From assembly GCA_950106755.1 (NCBI GenBank), contig OX467084.1, positions 34,289,213-34,353,212 on the forward strand: a stretch of DNA of 64,000 bases, given 5' to 3'. This DNA comes from Climacium dendroides. Its lineage: Eukaryota > Streptophyta > Bryopsida > Hypnales > Climaciaceae. The notes under the pieces are model-generated. The model was given only the letters and a program-made list of their open reading frames with translations. It was not told the origin of the DNA and ran no database searches. Of the stretch, positions 36,041 through 49,989 are shown piece by piece. Made by a program: the position numbers and the translations under genes. Position 1 is the first letter of the stretch; each line of letters starts with the position of its first letter.

Positions 36041-38735
36041 TTTTAACAAAATTGGGACTAGAAGTAGGATGACATAATTAGGTGTAGTAATTGGAAATGG
36101 ATTGGTCTACCTTAGTTGCTTCCTGAATTTTACTCGAACCTCCCAAAGCCCCAACTAAGTTACAACTCACATTCTAAATTAACTATTAACTATAAAATTA
36201 GATTCCTATCTTTACCTCCCATTGGAAAAAAATTGCAATTTTCTACTAAAATGTGATAATATGTGTTAAGTTTAACAAATGTTTAACATATTTCTATTAC
36301 TACATTTGTTAAACTATTAGTATGAGTTAAGTTTAACAAAAGCATTAATAGAAATATGAAGAAAAATAAAACAAGTAATTGAGTATGACTCTCTTGGCAT
36401 TTTTTAGTCAAAACCTACTAAATTTTGACATCACTAACACATTTTAACAAGTTGTAATAGACACTAAGAAAATCAAATGTAAAAATTGTCTAAATGAAAA
36501 TCCAAACAAACATAAATAGATGGATGACTTTGTACTAGTGAAATAATAATGAGTTTCAAACAAGGAACACAAAAAAAGCCAACTCAATTTCATAAAACAA
36601 ATAAGAAGATTGTCACATGAAGCTCTCATATCATATGTAAAGGAGTCAACCCATTTACAACAATCAACCTATTTTTACCAGAGTTTTTTTGGCTTTATTT
36701 TGGCTTTGTAGTGCCAGATAGCACCGTAAAAAAATAATTTGGCTAAAAAAACAAAAAATCATGAAGTTTTTTGCTAGAGAACTTTAAACTAAAAGGGAAT
36801 CTTGGATTAAATTGTAAAATTGTGGATGAAAATAGAAATATGGATATGTGATATATGCTAATGTAATTTTCTATCCAATATGTGGATGAATGTTGAAATT
36901 TGGAGCACCACTATTATGATTTATATTGCCACTTTGGCACTTCATGAAAAATGAAAAAAAGCCTTGATTTTCACAACTTAAACTCCTCCATTTTTAATCA
37001 ATTGTATTGTAGGTGCTAACTCATGTATAACATGGCCAATAGGAGCAGTAGAAATGTCTACAAGGTGTACATTGAAAGCATAAAATGATCAAGACGTGCA
37101 CATTAAAAACCACAATGATCACCTACATTGATTTTGTAAGCAACCTATGGTTGGAAATTCGTTTGCCTATAGATCAAAAATGGGACAAAAAAAATCTTCA
37201 CAAAAAAAATTCATGATAATTTTGTTTTTGAAGAAAAAATATCAAAAATTATCAAATTTTTCTTAAATCTATTTTTCTATACAAAAAAAATCTTCTTATA
37301 CCACAAGTAGGCGAAATTACTTCAATGGTTGGAAATAAGTCGTCATCCTAATACCTTTGTTTACATCAAATTAAATGAGAAGTTTTAGATTGTTTGATCT
37401 TGAAATTTGTGTCAAAATATTTCTTTTATGCATATGATTGAAGATCCAGTGTCATGAGCCTTAATAATGTCTTTATGGATGAATTCAGTGTAAAGCAATG
37501 TCCAATGAGGAGGGAATTGTAGGAAAAAGTGGTTTGATGAGGAGGGCAAAGCTTAACAAGCAAGCCCATTTTTTTTTGCAGTTCTTGACAAAGAGAGCAT
37601 TGCCCAAAATAAACCGCCCGCAAGAAAATAGATGACAAAGAGTCTCCAGAATACAATTGGGATGAAGAATCCATAATCCACGTTTACACGTGGAAACTCA
37701 CGTAATTCATTTGAGACCCTAATTCTACAAAATAACTTGTCCGCAAAATGAATGTAAAACTTGTTGGCAATGTTTTATATAGTGGATGATGGGATGTACA
37801 CTAATTCTATTTGATATGGTCAGTGTGCAAATAGGAGATGGACATCTCTAATTGAAAAATTTGAAATAGTCACTAAAAGCTCTATTATTTTAGAGTCATG
37901 ACTTGACATGCACAAAATTGAAGATATCCTACAATGATGGTTTAAATTCATATTAGGAACGCTTCAAAAGATCTTGCCTATTGAAACCTAATTTGAGGGA
38001 GAAGTAACCCCTTGTGACAAACCAAGGTTATCAATTTAAACAAATGTTTTTTTTTCCAAAGTATTGCTTGAATCTTTAAAATGCACACTCTCTTTATGAC
38101 CAATTTGATTAAAAAAATTGTAAATAACCTATCTTTATGATACATTGTGTCATAAAAATAGGCAAAAAAATTCAAAATATAAACCCTTTTGCAACTAAAT
38201 TTAGTTGCAAAAGGGTTCACGTTTTGAATTTTTCTTACAAATTTTGTTGAATCTATCAATACAATCCAATCAAGAAATGATGGAGTGTGTGATAGTTGGT
38301 GAATTCTTTGAGAATGGAGAAGGCACTCTAGGTCATCACTTTACATTTTCATATCTTGTTTCCACACTTCAAAATTATTTGAAAAAAATTACATATCAAA
38401 ATCATGATGATATGTACTTGTGGGAAAAAAATCAAAGTTCTTAAATCACTATTGAGTATTTTGATTTCAACATTCCAATTTCAACATACATATAAGATAT
38501 TGCCTAATTAAACATCCTTCATCAATCTTGTCAACAGTGCCATTTTCTCCAAAATTGTGCAATTGTGTTGATCATTTTTTCATATGAAAGCTACATTTCA
38601 ACAATGGCAATCATCAAAAATATTCCACAAATGAGGAATTATGCTTGTTACAAGAACTAGTCAAGAAAACAAGAAGTCAAAAATCGTCCCCTATATATTC
38701 TTTCCTAAAATGTATTGCCTCCATTCACAACAACC
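36041..38735. other. Gene-free AT-rich stretch
   Basis: Only short unsupported ORFs (36444, 37426, 37978, 38205). A small inverted pair, AACCCTTTTGCAACTAAA and TTTAGTTGCAAAAGGGTT, forms a near-perfect hairpin at 38183-38218. Confidence 0.5.
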
Positions 38736-39662
38736 CTACCCAAAAGGGTGTTGTTTTTTATACCTTTTTATGACACCATTTTCAATACTAATGTGTCAAA
38801 AAACATGCCTTAAAATTTAGAATATGTCTACACTTTTTTTAAAACTAAAGTATTGAAATAGATGTCAATTTTCTTTTCCTACATTTTAGTGTCAAAAAAA
38901 GTGTCAAAACTTTCTAGTGTAAAAAAAAGTGTAAAAAATTTCTATTGTTGAAAAAAATGTGAAGAGGATGCCAAAAAGAGTGTTGGAAAGAGTGTCAAAA
39001 ATAGTGTTGATAAAAATGTGTAAAAAAAGTGAATTACTTTGAAAATTCATAACTAATTCTATAAAGCTCCAAAAAATATAAAACAACTTGGGTTTGATTT
39101 GGCTTCCTCTCTCCTATTAAGGATATTTAAATAAGAAATATTTTGAGGAATTTTATACCTTGAAAAAAGAAATCAACGGCTCCAAAAATACAAAATAAAT
39201 ACATCTTTTCATATAAGTTAAGTTCAAAAAAATCTCCAATTTCATACATTTTGTGAAGCACAAAGAATTCTTGCCATTGAATACAAGGTAAGGGTTTCAA
39301 ATCTCATTACTTGTGTATTAGTTGTCTTCGGCTATCCAAGCAGCTTGGGCATAGGTGGACAATTTAGAAAGTACAAATGGGTAGTCTAAGGAACCCCTTC
39401 TAAATTAAAAAAAATAAAAAATTTAAATTTAAATTTAAATTTAAAAAATATATATATATATATATTTTATTTTTTTTACCATATTTTTTGACACTCTTCT
39501 CAATACTTTTTCTGACACTCTTTTCAATAGTCTTTCCAATATTTTTTTGACACTTTTTTGGCACTAAAGCATCAAAAAAATAAGATTCTTGGCGACATTT
39601 ATTCAATACTAGTGTCAAAAATTTGTTGAAAGAAATGTCAAAAACAACATCTTTTGGGGGGA
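38736..39662. mobile_element. TIR element with GTGTCAAAAA subterminal repeats, ~0.93 kb
   Basis: The left end CCCAAAAGGGTGTTGTTTTT and the right end, read inverted CCCAAAAGATGTTGTTTTTG, are alike. Inward similarity continues with GACAC...CAATACTA blocks on both sides. The motif GTGTCAAAAA or its complement recurs around ten times. No transposase is found. A simple (AAATTT)n(TA)n tract lies at 39408-39465. No target duplication was fixed. Confidence 0.55.
39408..39465. repeat. Simple sequence: (AAATTT)n then (TA)n
   Basis: Low-complexity tract inside the preceding TIR element; the overlapping ORF at 39400-39618 is an artefact. Confidence 0.9.
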
Positions 39663-39820
39663 ATACAATTACAAGAGCCTAAAGTTATCTATTTTGATTA
39701 TTATCTATATGTATATTCTACATAGAAGATTTCTTAAAATTTTATCCCCTTTATATTATATACTCTCCAAATCCAATTCGTTATGTTCCCTTTTCCACCA
39801 CTCTCTTTGTATTGTATTAA

Positions 39821-40745
39821 CCCCTAAATGCCCAATTTATGTCTTTTGGGCAACATGGTGATTTCGGGTAGCTCAATACAAATGGAATCTTTTTTTTTTG
39901 GATATATAAATTTTCACACAACATGTGTCCAAAAAGTGGCTTTAAGGCCAAACAATTTCACAACTTTTGACTAAATGGTTAAAAAAGTTATTGTATAATA
40001 TGTAGTTTTTTTCTTGATGGGTAGCCTGGGCAACTCAAAAAATACTTAAAAAATCACTTTTCTCATAAATAAAAATTTTGAAATTGCTTTTCTAGATTTA
40101 TATATACATGGAAAGCTTTTAATCAATCCATTTTGGTAAATGAGATGAAAGTTATGAAGAGTTTTAGTTTGTGGGTAGTTATGGATTTTCTACTATAAAA
40201 TAAACTTTGAAATTCCATATATAACTCAAATTTTTGAAAAAAATAAAATCATAAGATGTAGATTGTTTATTACAATGTTACAACCATTGGGATTGGCATT
40301 TTCCAATTCCATAACTAAATTCTTAACAATTTTGTATTTTGAATCATTCTCTACTTCTTTCTACTTGCTATTTTATTCCTATATGTTGTACAATTCCAAA
40401 TGATTTGAAAGTTTTCAAGAACGTACCTAACTTGCCTTGAAGAATGAATCCAAAGAAGCACTACCATTTTGAACATTTTTCATACAAATGTGACCTTGGG
40501 AAGTACAATTGCCAACCAATTTTTTGTAGGACCAAAATTTTTTTTTTGTCACTTTAAACACTAATACCTTGCAATGTACACTAAGGAAATTTCTGAAATT
40601 TTTCCACATCTTTTCAAACCAACATACTACAAGATCCTACTTTAGACAGTCACATGTAGTGTTTTTAAAAAAAAATTGGTACTTATACTAGAAATGGTAG
40701 TTTTGCAAAGTTTTTGGTGAAAACATAGCCCAAAACATTTAGGAG
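39821..40745 (+). mobile_element. TTAA-bounded inverted-repeat element, 925 bp
   Basis: TTAA lies at 39817-39820 and 40746-40749. Termini are CCCCTAAATG and CATTTAGGAG, inverted with one mismatch over ten bases. The interior is a diverged relative of 1435-2346: GGAAAGCTTTTAATCAATCC, CAACCATTGGGATTGG and CTACAAGATCCTAC blocks lie in the same order. No ORF of note. Confidence 0.75.
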
Positions 40746-41250
40746 TTAATCCATGCTTTCTTCCCAAACATTGACACCATTATGATAATAAGATTACTTC
40801 CAATGTGGTTGGAGTCACTTTTCTCTCTTTCATTACTTCCATTGAAACCACCTATTCTTTGGATAATTCTTACAATAATAATCTACACTATGATAATTAC
40901 ACCTACAATTGCACAAATAAGCAATTCAATATGGTTCCCATTATTATATTGAATTTTTTTTCATAGAGGCTTATTGGTAGTCAAAAGAAGATTCTAGATT
41001 ATCTTAGAATGCAATTTTTGGAAACCATATGACTAACTACAATTTTTTTCTAAAACCAAACATAGACTCTCATGAATAGTGGGAGTATATTTTAGGCAAG
41101 AATATATGCTAGTCAATTTTAGAAAGCTATCAAAATTAGACATAGTTACCTCCACAAAGCTAGGAGGCATGGCACATTGTGTACAATACAAACTAAGATT
41201 GACAACATCTTGAAGACATCTATAAAAACAAGTAGTCACACACCAAAGAT

Positions 41251-42951
41251 TTTGTATAGTGGGAGGCCCTTTCCTAAAGGTCTTCTAGATTATGAGGGCC
41301 TTGCTGTAAAGGCAAGGACAGGAGCCCAAGCTTGAAGGATGGCCCTCATAGCTAGGGAAATTTGAGGGAGGGGCATTCCCACTTCATTAAGCATGTGGTC
41401 AAAATTAGCATAATTGTGCCTAGCACCATAATTTTAATATTCAGGTAACAAACTTTGAAATCGCACAGGCTCTAAAACTGCCCACATCTTCAAATGTACA
41501 TCATGTGTACATGTTTTTTTTACTGTACTTCATTATTCTATAGTTGAACAACAAAGATATTTTGATGGAAGCATAGTTTAGAGGGCAAGAAGAAGACAAG
41601 AATGTCTTCTCCCCCCAAATCTACCCTATTATTCATAAGGTGATGGCTATCCAATTCCAAAATTAAAAAGAGAAGATGCAACCATTATCTTACCAACATC
41701 CTTTGGATTTGCAAGTGCGGTAGCTATAATAGCTCAAATTTGGCAAATCCAATGTGAGGTAGCCAAGCTTCATGGGGCCCAATGCAAACAATATTGATCA
41801 ACGCTATCTATATTAGAGAATCAAAGTATTGCCGAGAAAGCAATGGTGAAATGAAGGAGATACCAACAAAGATGCCCATTACAAGAAAAATGGAGTCTAA
41901 AGAAGGCTCCCAAATTCAAAACAAACAATGATATCATTGTTGCACCAAAAAACCAAAGAAAAAAATTAAGAAAGGACAATCCTAGTTGGTCAAATTTCAG
42001 CCAACAAAGATTGCAATTATTAAATTTTTTTTAAAAATTCTTCAAATTTATAAAAAATCAATAGGTGATGTCACTATTGTTCCAGTTTTGCAGCCTTCTT
42101 TAAGCCTCATTTCTCTTGTAATGTATTTATAGTCAAGGACAAATTTATTAATTCATTTTTGTCCTATTGTACTTGTTAGAAAGTCAAATGCCATTTAGGA
42201 TTCATAATCCACACATTTACAATTTTACATTAGTCTTTGTCATTGTCATATTTTCTCATGCCAATCAATAACTACTATTCAACATTTCCTTGCATTGAAA
42301 TTCTACTTGAAAAAACTAAAATGCCACTTCAATTCAGTTAAGTTGAAACGTGAATGAAACATGGCATATTTTGAATATAAATTACTATGCAAATGAGAAC
42401 AAGAGAATGTCATTCATGAGCTTATGTCAACTCACCTTCTACCAAGTTTGCACTCTCACTGCTTATAGAAACAAATTATGAGACACTTCAAGCATTGGCT
42501 CTAGATCAATGATTTGTATATTTACAAGTTGACATCTAGGACTTCAAACTTGTTGAAGTATGTGAGCATTGACACTACTCAGTTATAACAAACACTTTTA
42601 AACATTCAACACTACATTCAAACTCACTTGGATTTTGGACCTCCACAACATGTGATTATACTTCTAGAATACCATTTTAGACAAGTGCTCTTGCAAGCGT
42701 TGCATATATGCGTCAAGCACTAAGTTGTTGGTTAGTTGTACAAAGTTCTCTTGATTATATGGTAGAATGTTACACTTTACAATGCATGATATTACTTATA
42801 GGGCCAAGCATTGTAAGATTTCTTTTTCATAGATTGGCACAATCGTGCATTGCTATCCCCATGTTGCTCAGTGCTTAATACAATGGAAGCCCTCCCTTTA
42901 GGCCTCTCACATTACGAGAGGCTTTTGGGGGAAGGCCTACCACTATACAAG
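41251..42951. mobile_element. Probable TIR element, ~1.7 kb, with possible 5-bp AAGAT duplication
   Basis: The left end TTTGTATAGTGGGAGGCC and the right end, read inverted CTTGTATAGTGGTAGGCC, match at 16 of 18 bases. Weaker similarity continues inwards (GAGGGCC / GAGAGGCC). AAGAT stands directly outside both ends (41246-41250 and 42952-42956). The interior is non-coding. Confidence 0.55.
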
Positions 42952-42956
42952 AAGAT

Positions 42957-44590
42957 AGATTTAGGAAGATAACTTTTAGTGCTCATCAATCTTCATCTAA
43001 TGTTGCAATCCCAACCTCCTCCCAAGGCACATTTACAATGAATAAGAAGATATGAAGAAAATATTTATCTTTTTGGACATGACAAAAAAATCTAAATTGG
43101 TTCTAAAACAACCCTATAAAGTAGAAGGTAGACATGCATTCAATCATGAACCTAAATATTGAGCATGTGCATTATTACAAGTGGATGGTTGCAAGAAAGA
43201 TCAAATGATTTTTGTAGTGTTTTGCCAAAATTGTAGTTTCTAAGCTTAGTATTAAGAATATTATGAAGTAGAACAATTGTAGTTGTTGATCTAAAAAATT
43301 GAAGGCTAAAAGTATCATTGCAAGTAGTATGACACTTACAAGTACTAAGATAGTACTATTTTTAAAAAATGACAATTGTCACAAAAAATAAATACAACAA
43401 GGTATAAATTAATAATAAATAAAAAATCATAAACTAAAAAACTAAAAATTGGCAGTTTGTGAGGACTTGATTGTGATTAGATTTCACCAAAAAAATGAGG
43501 TCGAAATCATCTGCAATGTTCAAAAGTGCACTTGCAATGGAGTCCTATTTGTACAAATATAGATGATATAAAATAATTTATTTTTAGACTTTCTTTAGTA
43601 GGCACATGTCCTCCTATTGTGGGAATAGATTACAAAAATTTAACCTTTAAATCATTAGTTTTGATTATTGCCCAATACTAAAATACTTTGAACCTCAAAG
43701 GTTGACTTTTAAATTTTATTTTTTTTAATTTCTAAAAAATAAGGTATATGATTATAATCAAGTTAAACATCTCCAATAAAAAATTTAAGTTCATCGGGTT
43801 CTATCATTAGAAGTTCTAGCAAAAAACAACTCTGCCACTATAAAATATGAATGTGATGCAAAATAGGATTGTTTTTTCTTGCAATCATCCAACTACAGTA
43901 ATAAACACACAAATGGAAGTGCTTGAAGTCTACAAACAAGAAGACATAATAGAATAGCATTAGAATTAAACACGGACATTTGTTTTGCAAGGTTCGTATT
44001 TAGTAAATGTTCTAGCATCTTAGATGGTGATGCAACCATCTTGTTCTCTGAACCATGCATAAAGTCCAACATTGGCATAGACATCAATTGCATTGAATCT
44101 AGCTATGGATGTAGCAAAAGTTGACATAATGATGATGCCAAGGCTGATGTCAACCATCCTTCTAAAGACCATCCACCAAAATATTTAGTTCTTCTAGTTG
44201 TCATGAGTCATATATGCCCCCATATCTAAACATGGTTAGAATACAAACTATGTTACTAAACAAATCCACAGAGGATGACAACACAATAATTTTGGTTTAT
44301 ACCATGATGTTATATACTATAATATAAAAATGTATGGTGAAAATTTCAGATTTTTTGAGTATGTTTTGTATTTGATATGAATTTTCTTCACTTTTTTCTT
44401 AAAAAATTCACAATAATTTCAAATTTTCCTAAAAAAATTTTATGACTTGTATTTGATATTTGGTCTCTATATCATCTCTGAGAAACAAACATAAAATTTT
44501 TCATTCATACATAATTGCAAAATGGTAGCAAAAAAAGTGATGGGCTATTGAAGGCTTGAAATCAAAGGTTATGGGCATGGCCTTCCATGG
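42957..44590. other. Gene-free AT-rich stretch
   Basis: Only isolated short ORFs (43175, 43893, minus strand) without domains. Nothing else is seen. Confidence 0.45.
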
Positions 44591-44594
44591 TTAA

Positions 44595-45604
44595 CCTCTA
44601 AAGGTCCAAATACCATTTTTGGCAGCATAGTAATTTTGGACAATTCACCACAAATAGAATTTATATTTCTATTCTTTGAAATTTTTATACAACATGTGTT
44701 CAAAGAATAGCTTCAAGGCAACAACAATTTCCACAACTTTTGACTACATGGTTAAAAAGTTATTGTAAGATATGTAATTTTTATTACTTGGTGGGTAGCT
44801 TAGGGAACTAAAAATAATCACTTTTTTAAGAAACAAAAATTTAAAATTAGTTTATATAATAACATGGAAAGCTTTGAATCATTCCATTTTGATCTACAAG
44901 ATGAAAGTTACAAGGAGTTTTAATTTGCAAGCAATTAGATTTCATCTTTCAAACTTTTTACACAAAAATTTGTAGATCCTACAACTTGTTATTCTTTATA
45001 ATATGTTGAAGAAATAAATTGAGAATATATATACTTTCAACAAAAAAATATTTCATATTCATGTTTGAAAAAAATAGTAAGTATTAAGTAAATAGAAGTA
45101 GAGAATGATTTGAAATACTAAATTTTTAAGAATTTAGTTATGGAATTGAAAAATGCCAATTCTAATGGTTGTAATGTCATAATAAACAAACTACAACTAT
45201 CGTTTTAATTTTTTTTCCAAAAATATTGAAAATTGAGTTAAATAAAGGACTTCAAAGTTTATTTTATAGTAGAGAGGTGACTCTTTGAGAAGAGTTGAAA
45301 TTTTTTTTTGAAATTGAAGTGACATAATCTTGCAATTGGTAAGGTTTTTTAATTCTAAAATTCTAGAAAGGTATAGTCTAACAAATTAATCTAGTGCTAT
45401 GAATATTTGAGTCTAATGGATGGCAAAGAATCCTTCCATATAGGACAAAAGTTCAACTATTCATCTTTAGAATTTTGTTGTGAAAAAGGAAGGTCTTCCA
45501 CAATAGTTTGATTTTCCATGAGACTTTTGCATTTTTTAAGTCAATGATTCCTACAATATCTGAAGGGACAATTTCCATAGTCACTAATCTATCCTTCTTA
45601 AGGG
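44595..45604. mobile_element. TTAA-family element, rearranged (~1.0 kb)
   Basis: TTAA (44591-44594) precedes CCTCTAAAGGTCC; GGG then TTAA closes at 45605-45608. The left half (44595-44990) is collinear with the copy at 39821. The right half (about 45085-45280) carries the same family's central blocks in the opposite orientation (GAAGTAGAGAATGATTTGAAA, TAGTTATGGAATTG). The copy is thus an internal head-to-head rearrangement or two copies fused. The right terminus is weaker than in other copies. Confidence 0.45.
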
Positions 45605-45608
45605 TTAA

Positions 45609-48291
45609 CTAAAGGATCCTAAGTTTGGATTTGTTAATGAATAAATATAGATGAAGATTTTAACATTGCTTTGGATTAAGGTTGTTCTAGCGGATAATTC
45701 AACAACTTGACAGACATAACGAACACGACATGACATTAGAACCCATGTCCATCTAACAGGGTCAATAGATAGGTTGATTTTTTTTTATCTTGTTCAGGCC
45801 ACCATGTAGATGTTAGGTGGATGCTAGGTGGCATCTACGTGGCAACATTTGGGCAACTTTGGGAGAGGGTGATTGTATTGGGCAACTACGTGTAGAACAA
45901 CTGCTAGTTAGGCAATAGGGTTACAATGTGTTTAGAGGTTTAGGTTTAATTGATTTCTGATACACTCGCAATCGGCCCCTTTGTATCCGAACTTGCCATC
46001 TAGGTACCCATAGTTGCCCCCTCTAGTACCCGAAGTTACCTCTTAATACCCACAGTCGTCCTTCTTAGTACCCACAGCCTATCCATCGATAGATCCAGAG
46101 TCATTCTAGGCCTCTGGAGCCACAATTGCCTATTGTTTTTGACCCGTGGTTGCCCATGCTCATGTGGGTTGACCTTTCCATGTGGGAAAACAAATTTACC
46201 CATTGGGCAAAAAATTCTTGAAAAAGGGACAATTGTGCTATAAGCTTGTTTAATATGACAAACTTGTGTTCAATACGACGTACGACACTCAATAGACAAC
46301 TCGACACCAAACCCCAAATCCTATTTGACAAAACAACCTTGGGCCAAAGACTTCTTGCTTCACACATAGAAATTGAATTGGTGTACTAGCAATTGTAACA
46401 TGGTCATGATCTGTTGAGTTCCTCGTAACATGACAAGTAGGAAGCATATCCATGGTAGAATGGTCTGATTGGCAAGGTAAAATCTCTATAGAAGCATCCA
46501 TTATCAGAGACAACAACCCATAAGCTCTATAGCGACCTTGCTGAAGGTGCCAGACATGACTATCCTAGAGTTCTAATTTTAGCATATGGACACACTCCTT
46601 CAAGCGTCCAAAATTAGACATAACCTCTTCTTCAACATATACACTAGATTGAACAAAACCAAATTGGACATGAAGAAGGTGTAAAGACACTATAGCATAT
46701 CCTTCTGGTCCAAGAAGAAGAACAAGTGGAATCTCATGGCCATCTACTCGAATGGAAGCCATTGACAGAAGAAGAAAGTACAATAACAATGGGATTCTTG
46801 TGAGAAGACCTTGGTCGAGATTAGAGATTGATTGAATAAACAAGGTTCTATCATATACGATATATAAGTAGAAGATGAACCTTTACATGGATATAAAGAA
46901 GCCGGAAAATATTGTAATGAATTTATGGTAAACAATATTAAATGTCAAATCCAATTCCATATATATTTAGATTTGCTATTTCAAAGTCTATTTAAATAAA
47001 ATTCTCTAAGAGAAAGTCGTTTCCCTTACCTAACTCATAAATACAAGTCCAATAGAAATGATAGAGCATGCTATTTCTTTGTAGATCTAGGATCCATTTA
47101 GAGTATGCTTAAATAATTTGGATGCTGAAGATGACAATCACCCAATCTTGTCCTTCTAGAAATTGATGTACCTTGAATTTCCATTAAAACCATATGTGGA
47201 CAAATAGTAAAGGGTCATTCAAAAGGGTCTGTTTAATATCCCTATGGTTAATAAAGATTGGATTACAATACGTTTATATAGATTTTGTTTCTCTACACTA
47301 ATATTCTGGTTTCAATGATCTAAAAGCCTCTAGTATGGAAAATCATAAAGATTATCTACCATATCCTAGAAATCCAATATTGGTGGAAGAAGGTGAATTT
47401 TGAAATTAATAGTTGACCTATATTCGGGTGCAATAAAGGAATACTTAATAGTGAAGATTTGTCTAGTATTTGATGACATAATTCAAAGGATTGGTAAAGC
47501 CAACTTTGAAATTCAAATTCCGATATCGAAGACATTTAGTCACACACTATAATATGAGGTTAGAAGCCATGGTATAGCGATTATATTGAACACAATTGGA
47601 TTTGGACTTAGAAATTTACAGCATGCCTAGACAATAGTATCAAGTTCATATTAGAATGTGTAGTCTGACCATTCCTCCAATTTGTATCCACTTTGTTAGA
47701 GTCATTCTACAATATAATTTGTTAGTCTCATGCATGCTACAAAAGATCAAACGAGAGTGATTTGCAACATCCTTGTAGGAAGTGGAGGAAGAGAGGGAAA
47801 CTTCTATTTTTTTCCCGAAAGGAGTTGCAATGGTCTCAAGCTACACGAGATAGGATTGTTGTAGTAAAAAAGAATAAACCTCCAAACACAAGTTTCATCC
47901 CCAATCATATCAAAGACAATAAAAAAGTTCACGACAAGATTGAAAGAAGGATACCAAAGAAATCAAACATTCATGTGGAGCCGTTGAATTAATTTGTGTC
48001 ATGTAGGAGCTACGTCGAACTTGTGCGTGAGTAGAATGTGAAATATTATTCTATTTTATTATTCTCTTCTATATTATATGTGATTAGGAGACTAAGTCCA
48101 AATAATGTAGCATAGCTATAGATATAGATGACAAACCATAGAATTCTTCTTTGGGATATAAAAATATTATATATGGTAGCTAAAATATTAAAAATTAACT
48201 AAAATATTATTCTTCTGAATAATCCAACTACAACATTTTATGTGCGTCATTTTTCATTAAATGACATGGGTGTAGAAGTTATTTTATTGAC
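45609..48291. other. Gene-free stretch with uninterpreted ORFs
   Basis: Minus-strand ORFs at 46101-46367, 46289-46516 and 46565-46843 and a plus-strand ORF at 47762-47992 were inspected. They do not join into a coherent gene and show no domain. This may be an old retroelement, but no LTR, primer-binding site or polymerase motif was found. Confidence 0.4.
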
Positions 48292-49438
48292 GTACACTAT
48301 AAGAAAACTGTGTCTGCCTGGACATCCAACCCAAAACGACGTATGTCCGCGAAAACACGATACGTCACAAAAGACGTTGGGGTGTCAAGCCGAAAAAGTG
48401 AAGATTTTGTTCTGATGTCTTCGATAACATTGCTAGATTTCAATCACAGCATACTGATGCTACAAAAACAATGATGCAATGTAAGACATCCAGGTGGACA
48501 CCAGATGTTTTCAAGGATGTTTACAATAACATGTTCAGCCACGTCACCATCTTCGGTCAAATTTAGCTCAAAAGTTGATTTAGATTTTTGTTGCGGTCAA
48601 AGGTAAAGTGACTGCTCAAGGTTAAAAAGAGGACAACGGGCAGGTGGTGACTCCTAAAAGCTTATGTGGCATCTGACGTGGCGTGATGAGGTGGAAATTG
48701 TGTGACGTGGACATAGGTGATGACGTGGCATGCCACGTCAATCCATGTTCCGATCTTGGATGTCTTCGTGGACGTCACAAGTGACGTACTGACGTCCACA
48801 TTGACGTCACTTTTAGCGTCAACATTTTGTACTTACTACGAATGTAACTTCAAACCACATGCTATTCACTGTGCGTTTCATTACGTCTGACTGGACGTGT
48901 GGGTGTTGTGGAAGCAATTGTAGGCGTCTTCTTTGATGTCAAAATGACTATAGATGCATGACATGACTTTATGCCCAAGGTTGAATTTGCACATGATGCA
49001 CATCTTTCCTATGTAGTACAAAATGACTTATGTGTTTACTTGGTTTAGGTTCATTTTTGGGCTATTGAAGTCTTACATTTTGCGCACGTTCAATGAACTT
49101 TATTAGGATAAAATTCCACCCTATTCATATGATGTCACTTGTAGCACCAAGCAAGACAGACTGTGCCACAAAATGCAGGTTCAAAATGCAACGGGTCTAC
49201 TTGGAAGACATGAACATGCTGATGGCTTTGTATTTCTCAGACGTCCTACGCGACGTCAAAATGCTGACACAGCAAACACATGTCAGTGATGTGAATACCC
49301 TATGTTTCCTCCTCAGATGCAATGTCATCGCTAACTACAGCAACATACTCTCCACCATTATCTGCTGATTGGCGCACCGGTTTCACAACTTGTTGTAGTG
49401 GTTGTAGGTCATCGAAGTCCCTATCATTCACCAAGTGC

Positions 49439-49690
49439 ACCATATAAGAAAATTGTATTTTTTCTGATGTCAGGCCAAAAATGTTGTACATCCAGGATAA
49501 CATCATACGTCTGAGAAAACATTGGGATGTCACGTCAACGGACGCTGGAAAAGCAAAGATTTTTGTTTGATGTTGTAGAAAGCATTGCTAAATTTCAGTC
49601 ACAGCATATTGGTGCTATGAAAAACAATGATGCAATCTAAAACATTGTTGTGGACATCAAATGTTTTCAAAAATGTCCAGAAAAATTTTC
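49439..49690 (+). repeat. Degraded internal copy of the CACTA left end
   Basis: CCATATAAGAAAATTGTATT begins a stretch parallel to 48295-48545. Shared blocks include AAGCAAAGATTTTTGTTTGATG against AAGTGAAGATTTTGTTCTGATG, TTTCAGTCACAGCATATTGG against TTTCAATCACAGCATACTGA, and AACAATGATGCAAT. The copy is either an older nested element or an end duplication. Confidence 0.7.
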
Positions 49691-49989
49691 AAAATGTTAT
49701 AAGCTATATAGATTTAATTTATATAACAAATTTATATAAATAAGATGAATGGATTTGTTATGAAAAAAGGTTTACAAAATCATATCAATATTATATTATA
49801 TAAAAATATTTATTTTTAACTTAAGATTTAAATTCTAAATTTTATTAGTTTAAAATCATAAATTTTGCATCAAATTTTAATAATTTTTATTGCTATTTCA
49901 CCTTCTTAACGTATTATTTTCAAATCATTCATATCTAATGTGGGGTGATTTTATAGTGTTCTTGGACTTTGAGATATTTGACATCTTAA

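Noticed and set aside
46101..46935. Cluster of minus-strand ORFs that might be a gene
   Set aside because: They overlap in different frames, do not connect through plausible splice sites and show no domain.
45609..48291. LTR retrotransposon
   Set aside because: No paired LTRs, primer-binding site, polypurine tract or reverse transcriptase motif could be found.
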